From assembly GCA_945890865.1 (NCBI GenBank), contig CAMDDB010000012.1:1-62899 (forward strand): a DNA stretch of 62,899 nt, in the 5' to 3' direction. The notes beneath the pieces are model-generated. The model saw nothing but the letters and a program-made list of their open reading frames with translations, was not told the origin of the DNA and ran no database searches. Shown piece after piece: positions 24,567-33,395 of the stretch. Positions within the stretch are counted from its first letter, which is position 1. The number at the start of each line of letters is the position of its first letter. The stretch comes from Flavobacterium psychrophilum (GTDB lineage Bacteria; Bacteroidota; Bacteroidia; Flavobacteriales; Flavobacteriaceae). The translations under genes and the position numbers were made by a program.

Positions 24567-25406
24567 ATGTCAACTATCAATTGGAAAATTGTAAAAGAAT
24601 ACGAAGATATTACGTATAAAAAATGTGACGGCGTAGCCCGAATTGCTTTTAATAGACCTGATGTTCGAAATGCTTTTCGACCTAAAACGACAAAAGAATT
24701 GATTGAAGCTTTTTATGATGCCCAAGAAGATACGTCTATTGGTGTTGTCTTATTGTCTGCAGAAGGGCCAAGTTCAAAAGATGGAATTTGGAGTTTTTGT
24801 AGTGGTGGCGATCAAAAAGCACGCGGACATCAAGGATACGTAGGCGAAGATGGCTACCACCGATTGAATATATTAGAAGTACAGCGCATGATCCGTTTTA
24901 TGCCAAAAGCAGTGATTTGTGTGGTTCCTGGTTGGGCTGTTGGTGGCGGACATTCATTACATGTAGTTTGTGATCTCACTTTAGCTAGTAAAGAACATGC
25001 AATTTTTAAACAAACGGATGCCGATGTAACTAGTTTTGATGGCGGATATGGATCGGCATATTTAGCCAAAATGGTGGGACAAAAGAGAGCGAGAGAAATT
25101 TTCTTTTTAGGCCGTAATTATTCGGGCCAAGAAGCGTATGAAATGGGCATGGTAAATGCTGTGATTCCGCATGCTGAATTAGAAGCAACTGCTTATGAAT
25201 GGGCGCAAGAAATATTGGCAAAATCACCAACATCTATTAAGATGCTAAAATTTGCTATGAATTTAACCGATGATGGCATGGTGGGGCAACAAGTTTTTGC
25301 TGGAGAAGCCACGCGTTTAGCTTATATGACTGATGAAGCCAAAGAAGGAAGAGATGCTTTTTTAGAAAAACGTAAGCCTAATTTTGAAAAGAAATATTTG
25401 CCTTAA
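24567..25406 (+). CDS. menB: 1,4-dihydroxy-2-naphthoyl-CoA synthase
   Basis: Crotonase-family enzyme that closes the naphthoate ring of menaquinone from O-succinylbenzoyl-CoA. The 279-residue length fits. Visible motifs are RIAFNRPDVRNAFRPKT near 26-42, SFCSGGDQKARGHQGY near 76-91 (oxyanion glycines and substrate loop), GWAVGGGHSLHVVCDLTLAS near 123-142 and DGGYGSAYLAKMVGQKRAREIFFLGR near 158-183, which carries the catalytic aspartate and tyrosine region. It starts the men cluster; a small membrane protein gene and menA follow. Confidence 0.96.
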   Translation: MSTINWKIVKEYEDITYKKCDGVARIAFNRPDVRNAFRPKTTKELIEAFYDAQEDTSIGVVLLSAEGPSSKDGIWSFCSGGDQKARGHQGYVGEDGYHRLNILEVQRMIRFMPKAVICVVPGWAVGGGHSLHVVCDLTLASKEHAIFKQTDADVTSFDGGYGSAYLAKMVGQKRAREIFFLGRNYSGQEAYEMGMVNAVIPHAELEATAYEWAQEILAKSPTSIKMLKFAMNLTDDGMVGQQVFAGEATRLAYMTDEAKEGRDAFLEKRKPNFEKKYLP

Positions 25407-25436
25407 GATTGATTTGTAAAATTTAATAGATAATGT

Positions 25437-25703
25437 GTGGATAAAGCAATCACAAATAAAAAACTTCATTTAGCTTTAAGTATTTTTATTCTATTGTATT
25501 GGTTACTTTGTAAAACAATTGACGTTTATAAGTATGCTATTTTAGGGGTGTTTTCTGAAATTCTTTGGCTTCCTATGGTTGTACTATTGTTTCTTTTGCC
25601 AATTATAAACCTATATGCAATTTTTATGAACAAAAATAGTTTGATTCATTATTTAAATTTGGCACTAAATCTAATAACCGGATTCATAGTATTCGTAATC
25701 TAA
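25437..25703 (+). CDS. Small integral membrane protein, paralogue of 22538-22822
   Basis: An 88-residue protein with three hydrophobic segments and no recognised motif. The start is inferred as GTG at 25437, because no ATG precedes the first conserved segment in frame. It resembles the 22538 gene around SEILWLPMVVLLFLLPIINLYAI. The stop overlaps the menA start by one base (TAATG), so it is co-translated with menA, between menB and menA. Confidence 0.7.
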   Translation: MDKAITNKKLHLALSIFILLYWLLCKTIDVYKYAILGVFSEILWLPMVVLLFLLPIINLYAIFMNKNSLIHYLNLALNLITGFIVFVI

Positions 25704-26605
25704 TGATAAACAACATAAAACCCTGGATTCAAGCTGCCCGGTTGCGCACCTTACCGCTTTCTGTGTCTGGAATTATCGTGGGAAGTGCTTATGCGTATCA
25801 CCAAGGATTTTCCGATTGGCGAATAGTAGTTTTGGCCTTGTTAACCACCTTAGGCTTGCAAGTGCTGTCTAATTATGCCAACGATTATGGCGACGGTGTA
25901 AAAGGCACCGATGCGAATCGAATTGGTGAAAAACGATTGGTTGCAGCAGGAATAATTTCGGCCAAACAAATGAAAAGAGCTGTATTAATAACCGCTAACA
26001 TTACTTTTATCGTAGCTTTAGGATTGATTTATATTGCTTTTGGTAAAGATAATTTTGTATTGAGTTTGATTTTTATCTTGTTGGGAATTAGTTCAATCGG
26101 AGCAGCAATAAAGTACACGGTAGGAAAAGGGGCCTATGGTTACAGCGGTTTTGGCGATGTATTTGTGTTTGTGTTCTTTGGATGGGTTTCCGTCATTGGT
26201 TCCAATTTTTTGTATACGCATGTTATCGATTGGAAATTGTTTTTGCCCGCTTCATCCATAGGATTATTGAGTGTAGCGGTGCTCAATTTGAACAACATGC
26301 GAGATATTGAAAATGATACAATTGCTGGTAAAAATACATTGGTTGTAAAAATGGGTTTGCATTGGGCAAAAAAATATCAGGAAGCCTGTATTGCTATGGC
26401 TTCAATCCTATTTATCGTTTTTTGTATTGTGGTTAAGGTTTCGGCAATACCCGTTCTCATTATTAATATACCGTTACTCTTGCATATTGGTAAAATTAAA
26501 AAATCAGAAAAATATGAAGATTTCGACCCAGAACTCAAAAAAGTAGCCTTAAGTACATTTGCTTTGAGTGTTTTATTTTGGTTAGCTTTATTCCTCAATA
26601 TCTAG
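25703..26605 (+). CDS. menA: 1,4-dihydroxy-2-naphthoate polyprenyltransferase
   Basis: A 300-residue integral membrane UbiA-family prenyltransferase that attaches the isoprenoid tail to dihydroxynaphthoate, giving demethylmenaquinone. About eight membrane segments are predicted. The prenyl-diphosphate/Mg motif is NYANDYGDGVKGTDANRIG near residues 56-75, and a second Asp-rich block is LNNMRDIENDTIAGKNTL near 196-213. The N-terminus KPWIQAARLRTLPLSVSGIIVGSA is typical. It begins within the stop of the small membrane gene and is followed 37 bases later by the metal-dependent hydrolase. Confidence 0.95.
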   Translation: MINNIKPWIQAARLRTLPLSVSGIIVGSAYAYHQGFSDWRIVVLALLTTLGLQVLSNYANDYGDGVKGTDANRIGEKRLVAAGIISAKQMKRAVLITANITFIVALGLIYIAFGKDNFVLSLIFILLGISSIGAAIKYTVGKGAYGYSGFGDVFVFVFFGWVSVIGSNFLYTHVIDWKLFLPASSIGLLSVAVLNLNNMRDIENDTIAGKNTLVVKMGLHWAKKYQEACIAMASILFIVFCIVVKVSAIPVLIINIPLLLHIGKIKKSEKYEDFDPELKKVALSTFALSVLFWLALFLNI

Positions 26606-26642
26606 TCTTAAAACTAAATACTATAATCTTAATACGTTCATT

Positions 26643-27320
26643 ATGAAAATCACATTCTACGGACATGCTTGTATTGGAATCAAAGTAAACGGCGTTCATA
26701 TATTGGTCGATCCCTTTATTTCAGGTAATCCAAAGGCTTCACACATTGATATTAATACCATAGAAGCAGATTTTATTTTGCTAACACATGCGCATCAAGA
26801 CCATATTTTAGATGTGGAAGCCATTGCAAAGCGAACAGAAGCTGTAATTGTTTCTAATTATGAAATTGCTTCACATTATGGAAATAAAGGATTTAATTAT
26901 CATCCAATGAATCACGGTGGTAGTTGGGATTTCAAGTTTGGAAATGTAAAATCCGTAAACGCTATTCATACTTCCTCTTTTCCTGATGGAAGTTATGGCG
27001 GTCAACCTGGTGGTTTTGTGATTGAGGGCGAACATAAAAATATTTACATTGCTGGCGACACGGCTTTAACAATGGATATGAAATTGATTCCATTGCGAAC
27101 CAAGTTGGATCTCGCGATTTTACCAATAGGCAGCAATTTTACTATGGATGTAGAGGATGCCATTATTGCATCCGATTTTGTGCAATGTGATAAAATATTA
27201 GGCTATCATTTTGATACATTTGGTTATATCGAAATCAATCATGAAGAAGCCAAGCGTAAATTTTTTGATAGTGGAAAAGATTTGATGTTGCTAGAAATTG
27301 GTGAAAGCATCGAATTGTAA
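26643..27320 (+). CDS. Metal-dependent hydrolase, UlaG-like MBL fold
   Basis: A 225-residue metallo-beta-lactamase-fold protein of the UPF0173 type. Metal-binding residues appear as YGHACIGI near 5-12, THAHQDH near 48-54, MNHGGSWDFKFG near 86-97, IAGDTAL near 137-143 and YHFDTFGY near 188-195. The natural substrate is unknown. It lies between menA and menC and is probably in the men operon, but nothing in the sequence ties it to menaquinone chemistry. Confidence 0.92.
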   Translation: MKITFYGHACIGIKVNGVHILVDPFISGNPKASHIDINTIEADFILLTHAHQDHILDVEAIAKRTEAVIVSNYEIASHYGNKGFNYHPMNHGGSWDFKFGNVKSVNAIHTSSFPDGSYGGQPGGFVIEGEHKNIYIAGDTALTMDMKLIPLRTKLDLAILPIGSNFTMDVEDAIIASDFVQCDKILGYHFDTFGYIEINHEEAKRKFFDSGKDLMLLEIGESIEL

Positions 27321-27381
27321 ATTAGGAGCATTACAGCTTAACAAAAAATATATATAATACTAGTGATGCGAAAGTATCATG

Positions 27382-27396
27382 GATTCTTCAAGAATC
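27382..27396. repeat. 15-base perfect palindrome upstream of menC
   Basis: GATTCTT-C-AAGAATC is a perfect inverted repeat around one central base, 32 bases before the menC ATG. Without a T tract it is not a terminator; an operator is possible. Confidence 0.35.
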
Positions 27397-27427
27397 AACT
27401 GCTATACGTTGAACTTTGTACTTGAAT

Positions 27428-28477
27428 ATGAAAGCAACCTATAAAAAATACATCCTAAATTTTAAAAGCCCTAGTGGTACCTCTCGCGGTATAATGACCG
27501 AGAAAGAAACCTGGTTTATTATTCTTGAAGATCAAGGTAGTATAGGAGTAGGCGAGTGTGGTTTATTGCGCGGTTTATCCATAGATGATCGTCCGGATTA
27601 TGAAGAAAAATTGCAATGGGTGTGTCAAAATATTCATTTAGGTCAAGAGCAACTTTGGAATGCCATAATCGCTTATCCATCAATACAATTTGGTATTGAA
27701 ATGGCTTTTTTATCGTTACAATCCAAAACTCCTTTTGAATTATTTCCTTCGGCATTTACCAATGGCAATGATGCTATGCGAATCAATGGTTTAGTTTGGA
27801 TGGGTAATGAGGCCTTTATGAAAACCCAAATTCAAGAAAAATTAAACCAAGGATTTACGTGTATCAAGTTAAAAATAGGGGCAATTGATTTTGAAAAAGA
27901 ATTGGAATTATTACGCTATATTCGGCAACATTTTGATGCAAATACCATTGAAATTCGAGTAGATGCCAACGGCGCATTTAATTCACAAGAAGCTTTGGAA
28001 AAATTAAATCAATTAGCTGTTTTTGAATTGCATAGCATAGAGCAACCTATTCCAAAAAACAATAGTGATCTCATGGCCAATTTATGTAAGAAAACACCCA
28101 TTCCCATTGCTTTAGATGAAGAATTGATAGGCGTTTTTGAAGCATCTGAAAAAGTAGCCTTATTGAAGAAAATCCAACCCCAATACATCATTTTAAAACC
28201 CAGTTTAGTGGGAGGATGCAAAGGTACGCTAGAATGGATTTCTATAGCCAATTCCTTAAACATTGATTGGTGGATTACTTCGGCATTGGAAAGCAATATC
28301 GGTTTAAATGCCATTACACAATTTACCTTTACGCTCCAAAATCCTTTACCTCAAGGATTAGGTACAGGAGGTTTGTATACGAATAATTTTGATTGTCCTT
28401 TGGAAATAGATAGCGGTCACATTCAATATAATACAACCAAAAATTGGGACATTTCTAATCTAGGAATTAAGCTCTAA
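27428..28477 (+). CDS. menC: o-Succinylbenzoate synthase (enolase superfamily)
   Basis: Dehydrates SHCHC to O-succinylbenzoate in menaquinone synthesis. A 349-residue enolase-superfamily protein. The catalytic lysine motif is IKLKIGA near residues 150-156, metal ligands are RVDANGAF near 177, EQPIP near 209 and ALDEELIG near 231-238, and the second lysine is in YIILKPSLVGG near 253-263. The C-terminal PLPQGLGTGGLYTNNFDCPLEI closes the barrel. The longer frame starts at a TTG at 27416; the ATG at 27428 matches the family N-terminus. Related dipeptide epimerases share the fold, but the men context supports menC. Confidence 0.92.
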   Translation: MKATYKKYILNFKSPSGTSRGIMTEKETWFIILEDQGSIGVGECGLLRGLSIDDRPDYEEKLQWVCQNIHLGQEQLWNAIIAYPSIQFGIEMAFLSLQSKTPFELFPSAFTNGNDAMRINGLVWMGNEAFMKTQIQEKLNQGFTCIKLKIGAIDFEKELELLRYIRQHFDANTIEIRVDANGAFNSQEALEKLNQLAVFELHSIEQPIPKNNSDLMANLCKKTPIPIALDEELIGVFEASEKVALLKKIQPQYIILKPSLVGGCKGTLEWISIANSLNIDWWITSALESNIGLNAITQFTFTLQNPLPQGLGTGGLYTNNFDCPLEIDSGHIQYNTTKNWDISNLGIKL

Positions 28478-28526
28478 TAGCATTATTTTTACAATCTAAA
28501 ATCAATAATCTTCTTACAACAATCAT

Positions 28527-29108
28527 ATGTTTCGATTAAAATTACCAACCGACCCAAGATGGGCCAATATAGCAGAAGGCAATTTAGAAGAAATTCTAAC
28601 TGATCATGCATGGTGTGAATTAAAAGCAACTTCCAATGCTATTATGTTGATCAATATGTTGCCTGAATTTACTGAAATTGCAACAGAATTGACACATATT
28701 GCTAAAGAAGAAATGGAGCATTTTGAACAAGTACATGAGATCATTAAGGCAAGAGGTTGGGTTTTAGGACGCGAACGAAAAGACAGTTATGTGAACGATT
28801 TGTTCAAATTTATGAAACCCGGAAATCGCAAGCACATTATCGTAGAACGCATGCTCTTCGCAGCAATGATTGAAGCTAGAAGTTGTGAACGGTTTAAAGT
28901 ACTATCGGATACTATTCAAGATAAAGAATTGGCAATCTTTTACAGAGATTTAATGATCTCTGAAGCCAATCATTATACCTCTTTTTTACAATTTGCACAT
29001 CAATTAGCGGAGGAAGGATATGATGTAAAAAAAAGATGGGAAGAATGGTTAGAATATGAAGCGCAAGTGATTAAAAGCTATGGAAAATCGGAATCAATTC
29101 ATGGATAA
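28527..29108 (+). CDS. miaE: tRNA-(ms2io6A)-hydroxylase
   Basis: Non-haem diiron monooxygenase that hydroxylates the isopentenyl group of ms2i6A at position 37 of tRNAs. The 193-residue helical bundle contains the iron ligands in WCELKATSNA (E), AKEEMEHFEQVHE (ExxH), ARSCERFKVL (E) and ISEANHYTSFL (ExxH). It is only 49 bases after menC but has no functional link to it; a strong terminator follows at 29152-29186. Confidence 0.94.
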   Translation: MFRLKLPTDPRWANIAEGNLEEILTDHAWCELKATSNAIMLINMLPEFTEIATELTHIAKEEMEHFEQVHEIIKARGWVLGRERKDSYVNDLFKFMKPGNRKHIIVERMLFAAMIEARSCERFKVLSDTIQDKELAIFYRDLMISEANHYTSFLQFAHQLAEEGYDVKKRWEEWLEYEAQVIKSYGKSESIHG

Positions 29109-29151
29109 CATATGCATTTGATTTAGAATTTGTTCATGAAGTGATAGTAAT

Positions 29152-29186
29152 AAAAAAGGGCTTCATTTTGTGAAGCCCTTTTTCAT
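29152..29186. terminator. Bidirectional terminator after miaE
   Basis: AAAAAGGGCTTCA / TGAAGCCCTTTTT hairpin with a TTTTG loop and T runs on both strands. Confidence 0.85.
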
Positions 29187-29194
29187 TAGAAAAT

Positions 29195-30211
29195 TTATTT
29201 TTTCAGAAAATCAATAAGTCCTTTAAAATAGGTTTTTTGATCATCATACATGGCCATATGACTTCCGTTTTCACAATATAAATAAGTCCCTTTTGGTGCA
29301 AGTTTAGCCATGGCTTCCATGTGTTTAGGATCCATAGTATCGAATTGCGCCCCTATAACTAAAGTTGGAATGGTAATATTCTTTAAATCGGCTTTACGAT
29401 CCCATTTTTCTAGTTTTCCAGATATACCAAATTCACTAGGTCCTTGCATAGTAACATAAAGCGATTGATTGATTTTTGCAAACGATCGATTTACAGGCTC
29501 AGGCCAGTTTTTTACTGGAATACGTAATATGTGTTGTTCATAAAAGTTAGGCAATAAGAGTTCCATATATTTAGGATTTCCAAAATCTTTTGCCGCTTCA
29601 ATTTTTTCAATTTCAGCTAAAACTTTAGGATCCATTTGTTTGGCTAACACTTCATCAGCATATTTTCCATATTCAGGACAGCTAGACATCATATTTGAGA
29701 TAATCATTCCTTTCATGTGTTTTTGATATTTCAGGCTGTATTCCATAGCTAAAATACCGCCCCAAGAATGTCCTAAAAGATAGAAGTTCGTTTCATTTAG
29801 ACCTAAAGCAATGCGTACTTGTTCTACTTCTTCAACATAACGTGCTAGATCCCACTGTGCTTCGTCATTTGGGTTATCAGAATTTCCACAACCCAATTGA
29901 TCATAATAGATGAATTCAATACCTTCGGCGGGTAAGAAATTTTCAAAACACTCAAAATATTCATGAGTAGCTCCAGGTCCGCCATTTAAAAGCAATACTT
30001 TAATTTTTGGATTGTTACCAATGCGTTTTGTCCAAACGTTAAAAGTTCCTTTTGGGGTGGTAATCGGGATAATTTTAACACCACCGGTTTGTACAGAATC
30101 AGCTGACAGTTTAAAATAATCTTCTTTTGCTGCCGATTGATTGTTTTGATTACAGCTAACAATAAGTAATGTACTCAAAAAAGTAAGGCAAAGTTGAATC
30201 GTTTTTTTCAT
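29195..30211 (-). CDS. Lipoprotein prolyl aminopeptidase (alpha/beta hydrolase)
   Basis: A 338-residue alpha/beta hydrolase of the proline iminopeptidase group with an N-terminal lipobox (TLLIVSC, C20), so exported and lipid-anchored. LLLNGGPGATHEYF (oxyanion HGGPG-type loop) near 74-87, YYDQLGCGNSD near 103-113, the nucleophile elbow GHSWGG near 149-154, a late Asp (GAQFDTMDP) and a His (ENGSHMAMYDD) complete the triad. It removes N-terminal proline from peptides in characterised members. The frame extends to a GTG at 30232, but the signal peptide begins at the ATG at 30211. Confidence 0.9.
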   Translation of the reverse strand: MKKTIQLCLTFLSTLLIVSCNQNNQSAAKEDYFKLSADSVQTGGVKIIPITTPKGTFNVWTKRIGNNPKIKVLLLNGGPGATHEYFECFENFLPAEGIEFIYYDQLGCGNSDNPNDEAQWDLARYVEEVEQVRIALGLNETNFYLLGHSWGGILAMEYSLKYQKHMKGMIISNMMSSCPEYGKYADEVLAKQMDPKVLAEIEKIEAAKDFGNPKYMELLLPNFYEQHILRIPVKNWPEPVNRSFAKINQSLYVTMQGPSEFGISGKLEKWDRKADLKNITIPTLVIGAQFDTMDPKHMEAMAKLAPKGTYLYCENGSHMAMYDDQKTYFKGLIDFLKK

Positions 30212-30295
30212 TTTATAGTTTTTAGATTGCACTAAGATATTATTTTTTTTTATTTGTTAATCAATGACTTAGTATTTTATCTTGAATTAAAAAAA

Positions 30296-31159
30296 TTATA
30301 ATAGTTCTTCAACATGTTTTTTAATGTTGGCAGCAATTTTAGTCATAGGGAGGTCGTTGGCATCACTTCCAAAAGGATCTTCAATTTCTTCTGCAATCAG
30401 TTCAAGACTCGCCAATACATAGAAAATAAAAATGACTACCGGAATTACATAATACCCCAAGTTAAAGACAAATCCAAAGGGTAAGGTCATGACAAAAAAG
30501 AAAATAAATTTTTTGATAAATGAACTGTAGGAATAGGGTATAGGCGTGTTTTTAATTCGCTCACAAGCGCCACAAATTTCGGTAAATGATTGTAATTCGG
30601 CATTGATGATATAAAATTGATTTCCGGATATTTTTCCGGATACGTAGAGATCATTAGCTTTTTGAAATAGCATTTTTGCCACCTGGTTAGGGCGGTGTTT
30701 ATGTTGATCTATTGTCAAATCGAGTCCTTCAAACAACATTTGTCCAACTTCTTCATTGCGAAGATGTTTTGAAAGAACAGAAGCATATGCTGGAATTACT
30801 TTACTAAAATAGTGACGATCATTTTCATCTTTTAAAAAAGCCGAAAGTTTTAAGGCTAAGTTCCGACTGTTATTCACTAATCCTCCCCATAATTTTCGGC
30901 CTTCCCACCATCGATCATAGGCTGTATTGGTGCGATAAGCCAACAATAATGACAACACAAAACCCACAGTTGTGTGCATAATTGTTAGGTTTTTAACACG
31001 ACTATTTTCGGAAAGATTCCAATATTCGAGTTCTAAATAGGCAACTCCTCCCGAATAAAAACCAATGAAAATCATCATTGGAATTAATTTTCTAAAAGTA
31101 TCCGATTTGTGAAAACGAAAAATAAAAGTAATCCAGTCTTTAGGGTTGTATTGTATCAT
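30296..31159 (-). CDS. Bestrophin family ion channel
   Basis: A 287-residue membrane protein of the bestrophin/UPF0187 (YneE) family. The N-terminal membrane segments (MMIFIGFYSGGVAYLEL) are followed by TVGFVLSLLLAYRTNTAYDRWWEGRKLWGGLVNNSRNL near residues 65-102, the family signature. Two more membrane segments lie near 207-240, then LELIAEEIEDPFGSDANDLPM, the cytosolic gate segment. Bacterial homologues are pentameric channels, some sodium-selective. It follows recG by 23 bases on the same strand. Confidence 0.93.
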   Translation of the reverse strand: MIQYNPKDWITFIFRFHKSDTFRKLIPMMIFIGFYSGGVAYLELEYWNLSENSRVKNLTIMHTTVGFVLSLLLAYRTNTAYDRWWEGRKLWGGLVNNSRNLALKLSAFLKDENDRHYFSKVIPAYASVLSKHLRNEEVGQMLFEGLDLTIDQHKHRPNQVAKMLFQKANDLYVSGKISGNQFYIINAELQSFTEICGACERIKNTPIPYSYSSFIKKFIFFFVMTLPFGFVFNLGYYVIPVVIFIFYVLASLELIAEEIEDPFGSDANDLPMTKIAANIKKHVEELL

Positions 31160-31182
31160 GATTTAAGGTTTATGAATTTTTA

Positions 31183-33285
31183 TTAACTTATATAATTCCA
31201 AATGGTTTTCTTTTTACTAATTTCTATTAATGCTGCTCTCAATTTTGCATGTTTGGGTTGTTCCATTGGGGCATCTTCTTTTAATAGTTTAAGGGCATGA
31301 TGGCGTGCCAGTTGTAGAATGTCTTTGTCTTTGACCAAATCGGCAATTTGTAAATTTAAAACACCACTTTGTTGTTTTCCCATGATGTCTCCCGGACCTC
31401 TTAGTTTTAAATCGACTTCAGAGATTTCAAAGCCATCATTTGTGTGCACCATGGTTTCCATTCTAATTTTACTGTCGTTACTCAATTTATGGCTCGTCAT
31501 TAAGATGCAATAACTTTGCTCGGCGCCACGACCTACGCGGCCTCGTAGTTGGTGCAATTGAGATAATCCAAAACGTTCGGCACTTTCAATGACCATTACC
31601 GAGGCATTGGGGATGTTTACGCCCACTTCAATAACAGTAGTAGCCACCATAATATTGCTTTTTCCAGCAGCAAAGCGACGCATTTCTTCCTCTTTATCGG
31701 CGGGTTTCATTTGGCCATGGACTATCGATATCGAATAGTGTGGGAGTGGAAAATCCCGAGAAATACTTTCATAGCCGTCCATCAAATCTTTGTAATCCAT
31801 TTTTTCCGATTCCTGAATTAAGGGATAAACAATATAAATTTGACGCCCTTTTGCAATTTCTTCTTTTAAAAATTTCCAAACTTTCAATCGGTTGGCATCA
31901 AAGCGATGTACCGTTTGAATTGGTTTTCTTCCAGGAGGCAATTCATCAATCACGGAAATATCCAAATCACCATATAAACTCATGGCTAATGTTCTCGGAA
32001 TTGGCGTTGCGGTCATAACTAATACGTGTGGCGGAATTTGTGCTTTTCGCCACAATTTACTTCTTTGCTCTACCCCAAAACGGTGCTGTTCATCAATTAT
32101 CGCTAAGCCTAAATTATGAAATTGCACCTTGTCTTCTAACAAGGCATGCGTTCCAATTAATAGGTCTAAAGTTCCGTTTTCTAAGGCTTCGTGAATAACT
32201 TTTCGCTCGGCAGTTTTTGTGGAACCGGTGAGTAATTTAATGGTTAAATTTAATTGTTGGGCCAATTCTGATATGCCGTTAAAATGTTGATTGGCTAATA
32301 TTTCTGTTGGCGCCATCAAACAGCTCTGAAAGCCGTTATCTTTTGCTAACAACATGCACATCAAGGCTACTATTGTTTTGCCAGAACCCACATCTCCTTG
32401 CAACAAGCGGTTCATTTGGGCATTGCTTCCCAAGTCGTTTCTAATTTCTTTCAGAACTCGTTTTTGGGCAGTGGTCAACTCAAACGGCAAATGATTGTTG
32501 TAAAAATTGGTAAAATTAACACCCACTTTTTCAAAGGGTACTCCTTTGATTTTATGCTTTCGAATGAGGTTTTTGGTAATCAATTGCAATTGTATGAAAA
32601 ACAATTCTTCAAATTTTAACCTAAATTGTGCTTTTGCCAATAAATCCTGATTTTTTGGAAAATGAATATTGAATAAAGCCGCATTTTTCGGAAGTAGTTT
32701 CAATTCATCTAAAAGGTAATCCGGTACGTTTTCCGAAAACAACGCTTGTGTTTCAATGAACAATTGTTGCATCATCTTATTGATCACTTTATTCGAAATT
32801 CCCTTATTGACTAATTTTTCTGTGCTGGGATATACCGGTTGCATGGCCGAACGCAAACTGGCTTTATGTTCTTCAAGGAGTTCCATTTCGGGATGCGCCA
32901 TATTGAAGACAGGTCCAAATTTGGTAACCTTTCCAAAAATAACATACGGAATATTGATTTTGATGCTGTCGCGAATCCATTTCTGCCCTTGAAACCAAAC
33001 CAATTCCATTTGTCCTGTATCGTCAATAAAGGTGGCTACTAAACGGGATTTTCCTTTCCCTTGTTCGATGGTTTTTAGGTGTATGATCTTTCCTAAAATT
33101 TGTACCTCTGAATTGCTGTTTTGGAGCTCGTTGATTTTATAGTATTTGGTTCGATCGATATACCGATTGGGAAATAAGTTAAGTAAATCGATATATTTAT
33201 GAATGACCAACTCCTTGCGCAATAAATCACCACGTTGGGGGCCAACGCCTTTGAGATATTCTATGGGAGTTTCGAGCAGATTCAT
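31183..33285 (-). CDS. recG: ATP-dependent DNA helicase RecG
   Basis: A 700-residue branch-migrating helicase acting at stalled forks and Holliday junctions. An N-terminal OB-type wedge domain (IHLKTIEQGKGKSRLVATFIDDTGQMELVWF near 65-97) is followed by motor motifs: Walker A LLQGDVGSGKT near 291-301, IIDEQHRFGVEQR (DEQH box) near 394, MTATPIPRTL near 423, TTVIEVGVNIPNASVMVIE near 548 and HQLRGRVGRG near 578. The tail HNGFEI-type segment and KKTIWNYIS close the protein. The length matches typical RecG. Confidence 0.97.
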   Translation of the reverse strand: MNLLETPIEYLKGVGPQRGDLLRKELVIHKYIDLLNLFPNRYIDRTKYYKINELQNSNSEVQILGKIIHLKTIEQGKGKSRLVATFIDDTGQMELVWFQGQKWIRDSIKINIPYVIFGKVTKFGPVFNMAHPEMELLEEHKASLRSAMQPVYPSTEKLVNKGISNKVINKMMQQLFIETQALFSENVPDYLLDELKLLPKNAALFNIHFPKNQDLLAKAQFRLKFEELFFIQLQLITKNLIRKHKIKGVPFEKVGVNFTNFYNNHLPFELTTAQKRVLKEIRNDLGSNAQMNRLLQGDVGSGKTIVALMCMLLAKDNGFQSCLMAPTEILANQHFNGISELAQQLNLTIKLLTGSTKTAERKVIHEALENGTLDLLIGTHALLEDKVQFHNLGLAIIDEQHRFGVEQRSKLWRKAQIPPHVLVMTATPIPRTLAMSLYGDLDISVIDELPPGRKPIQTVHRFDANRLKVWKFLKEEIAKGRQIYIVYPLIQESEKMDYKDLMDGYESISRDFPLPHYSISIVHGQMKPADKEEEMRRFAAGKSNIMVATTVIEVGVNIPNASVMVIESAERFGLSQLHQLRGRVGRGAEQSYCILMTSHKLSNDSKIRMETMVHTNDGFEISEVDLKLRGPGDIMGKQQSGVLNLQIADLVKDKDILQLARHHALKLLKEDAPMEQPKHAKLRAALIEISKKKTIWNYIS

Positions 33286-33395
33286 TTCTTTTTGCAGTAA
33301 ATTTCTTATTAAGCGAAGATACTAGATAATTTGTTAATTTAGAAATGGAAGAAATTGAAAATGTTTATATTCGTGACTTATTAATATCCATCAAG

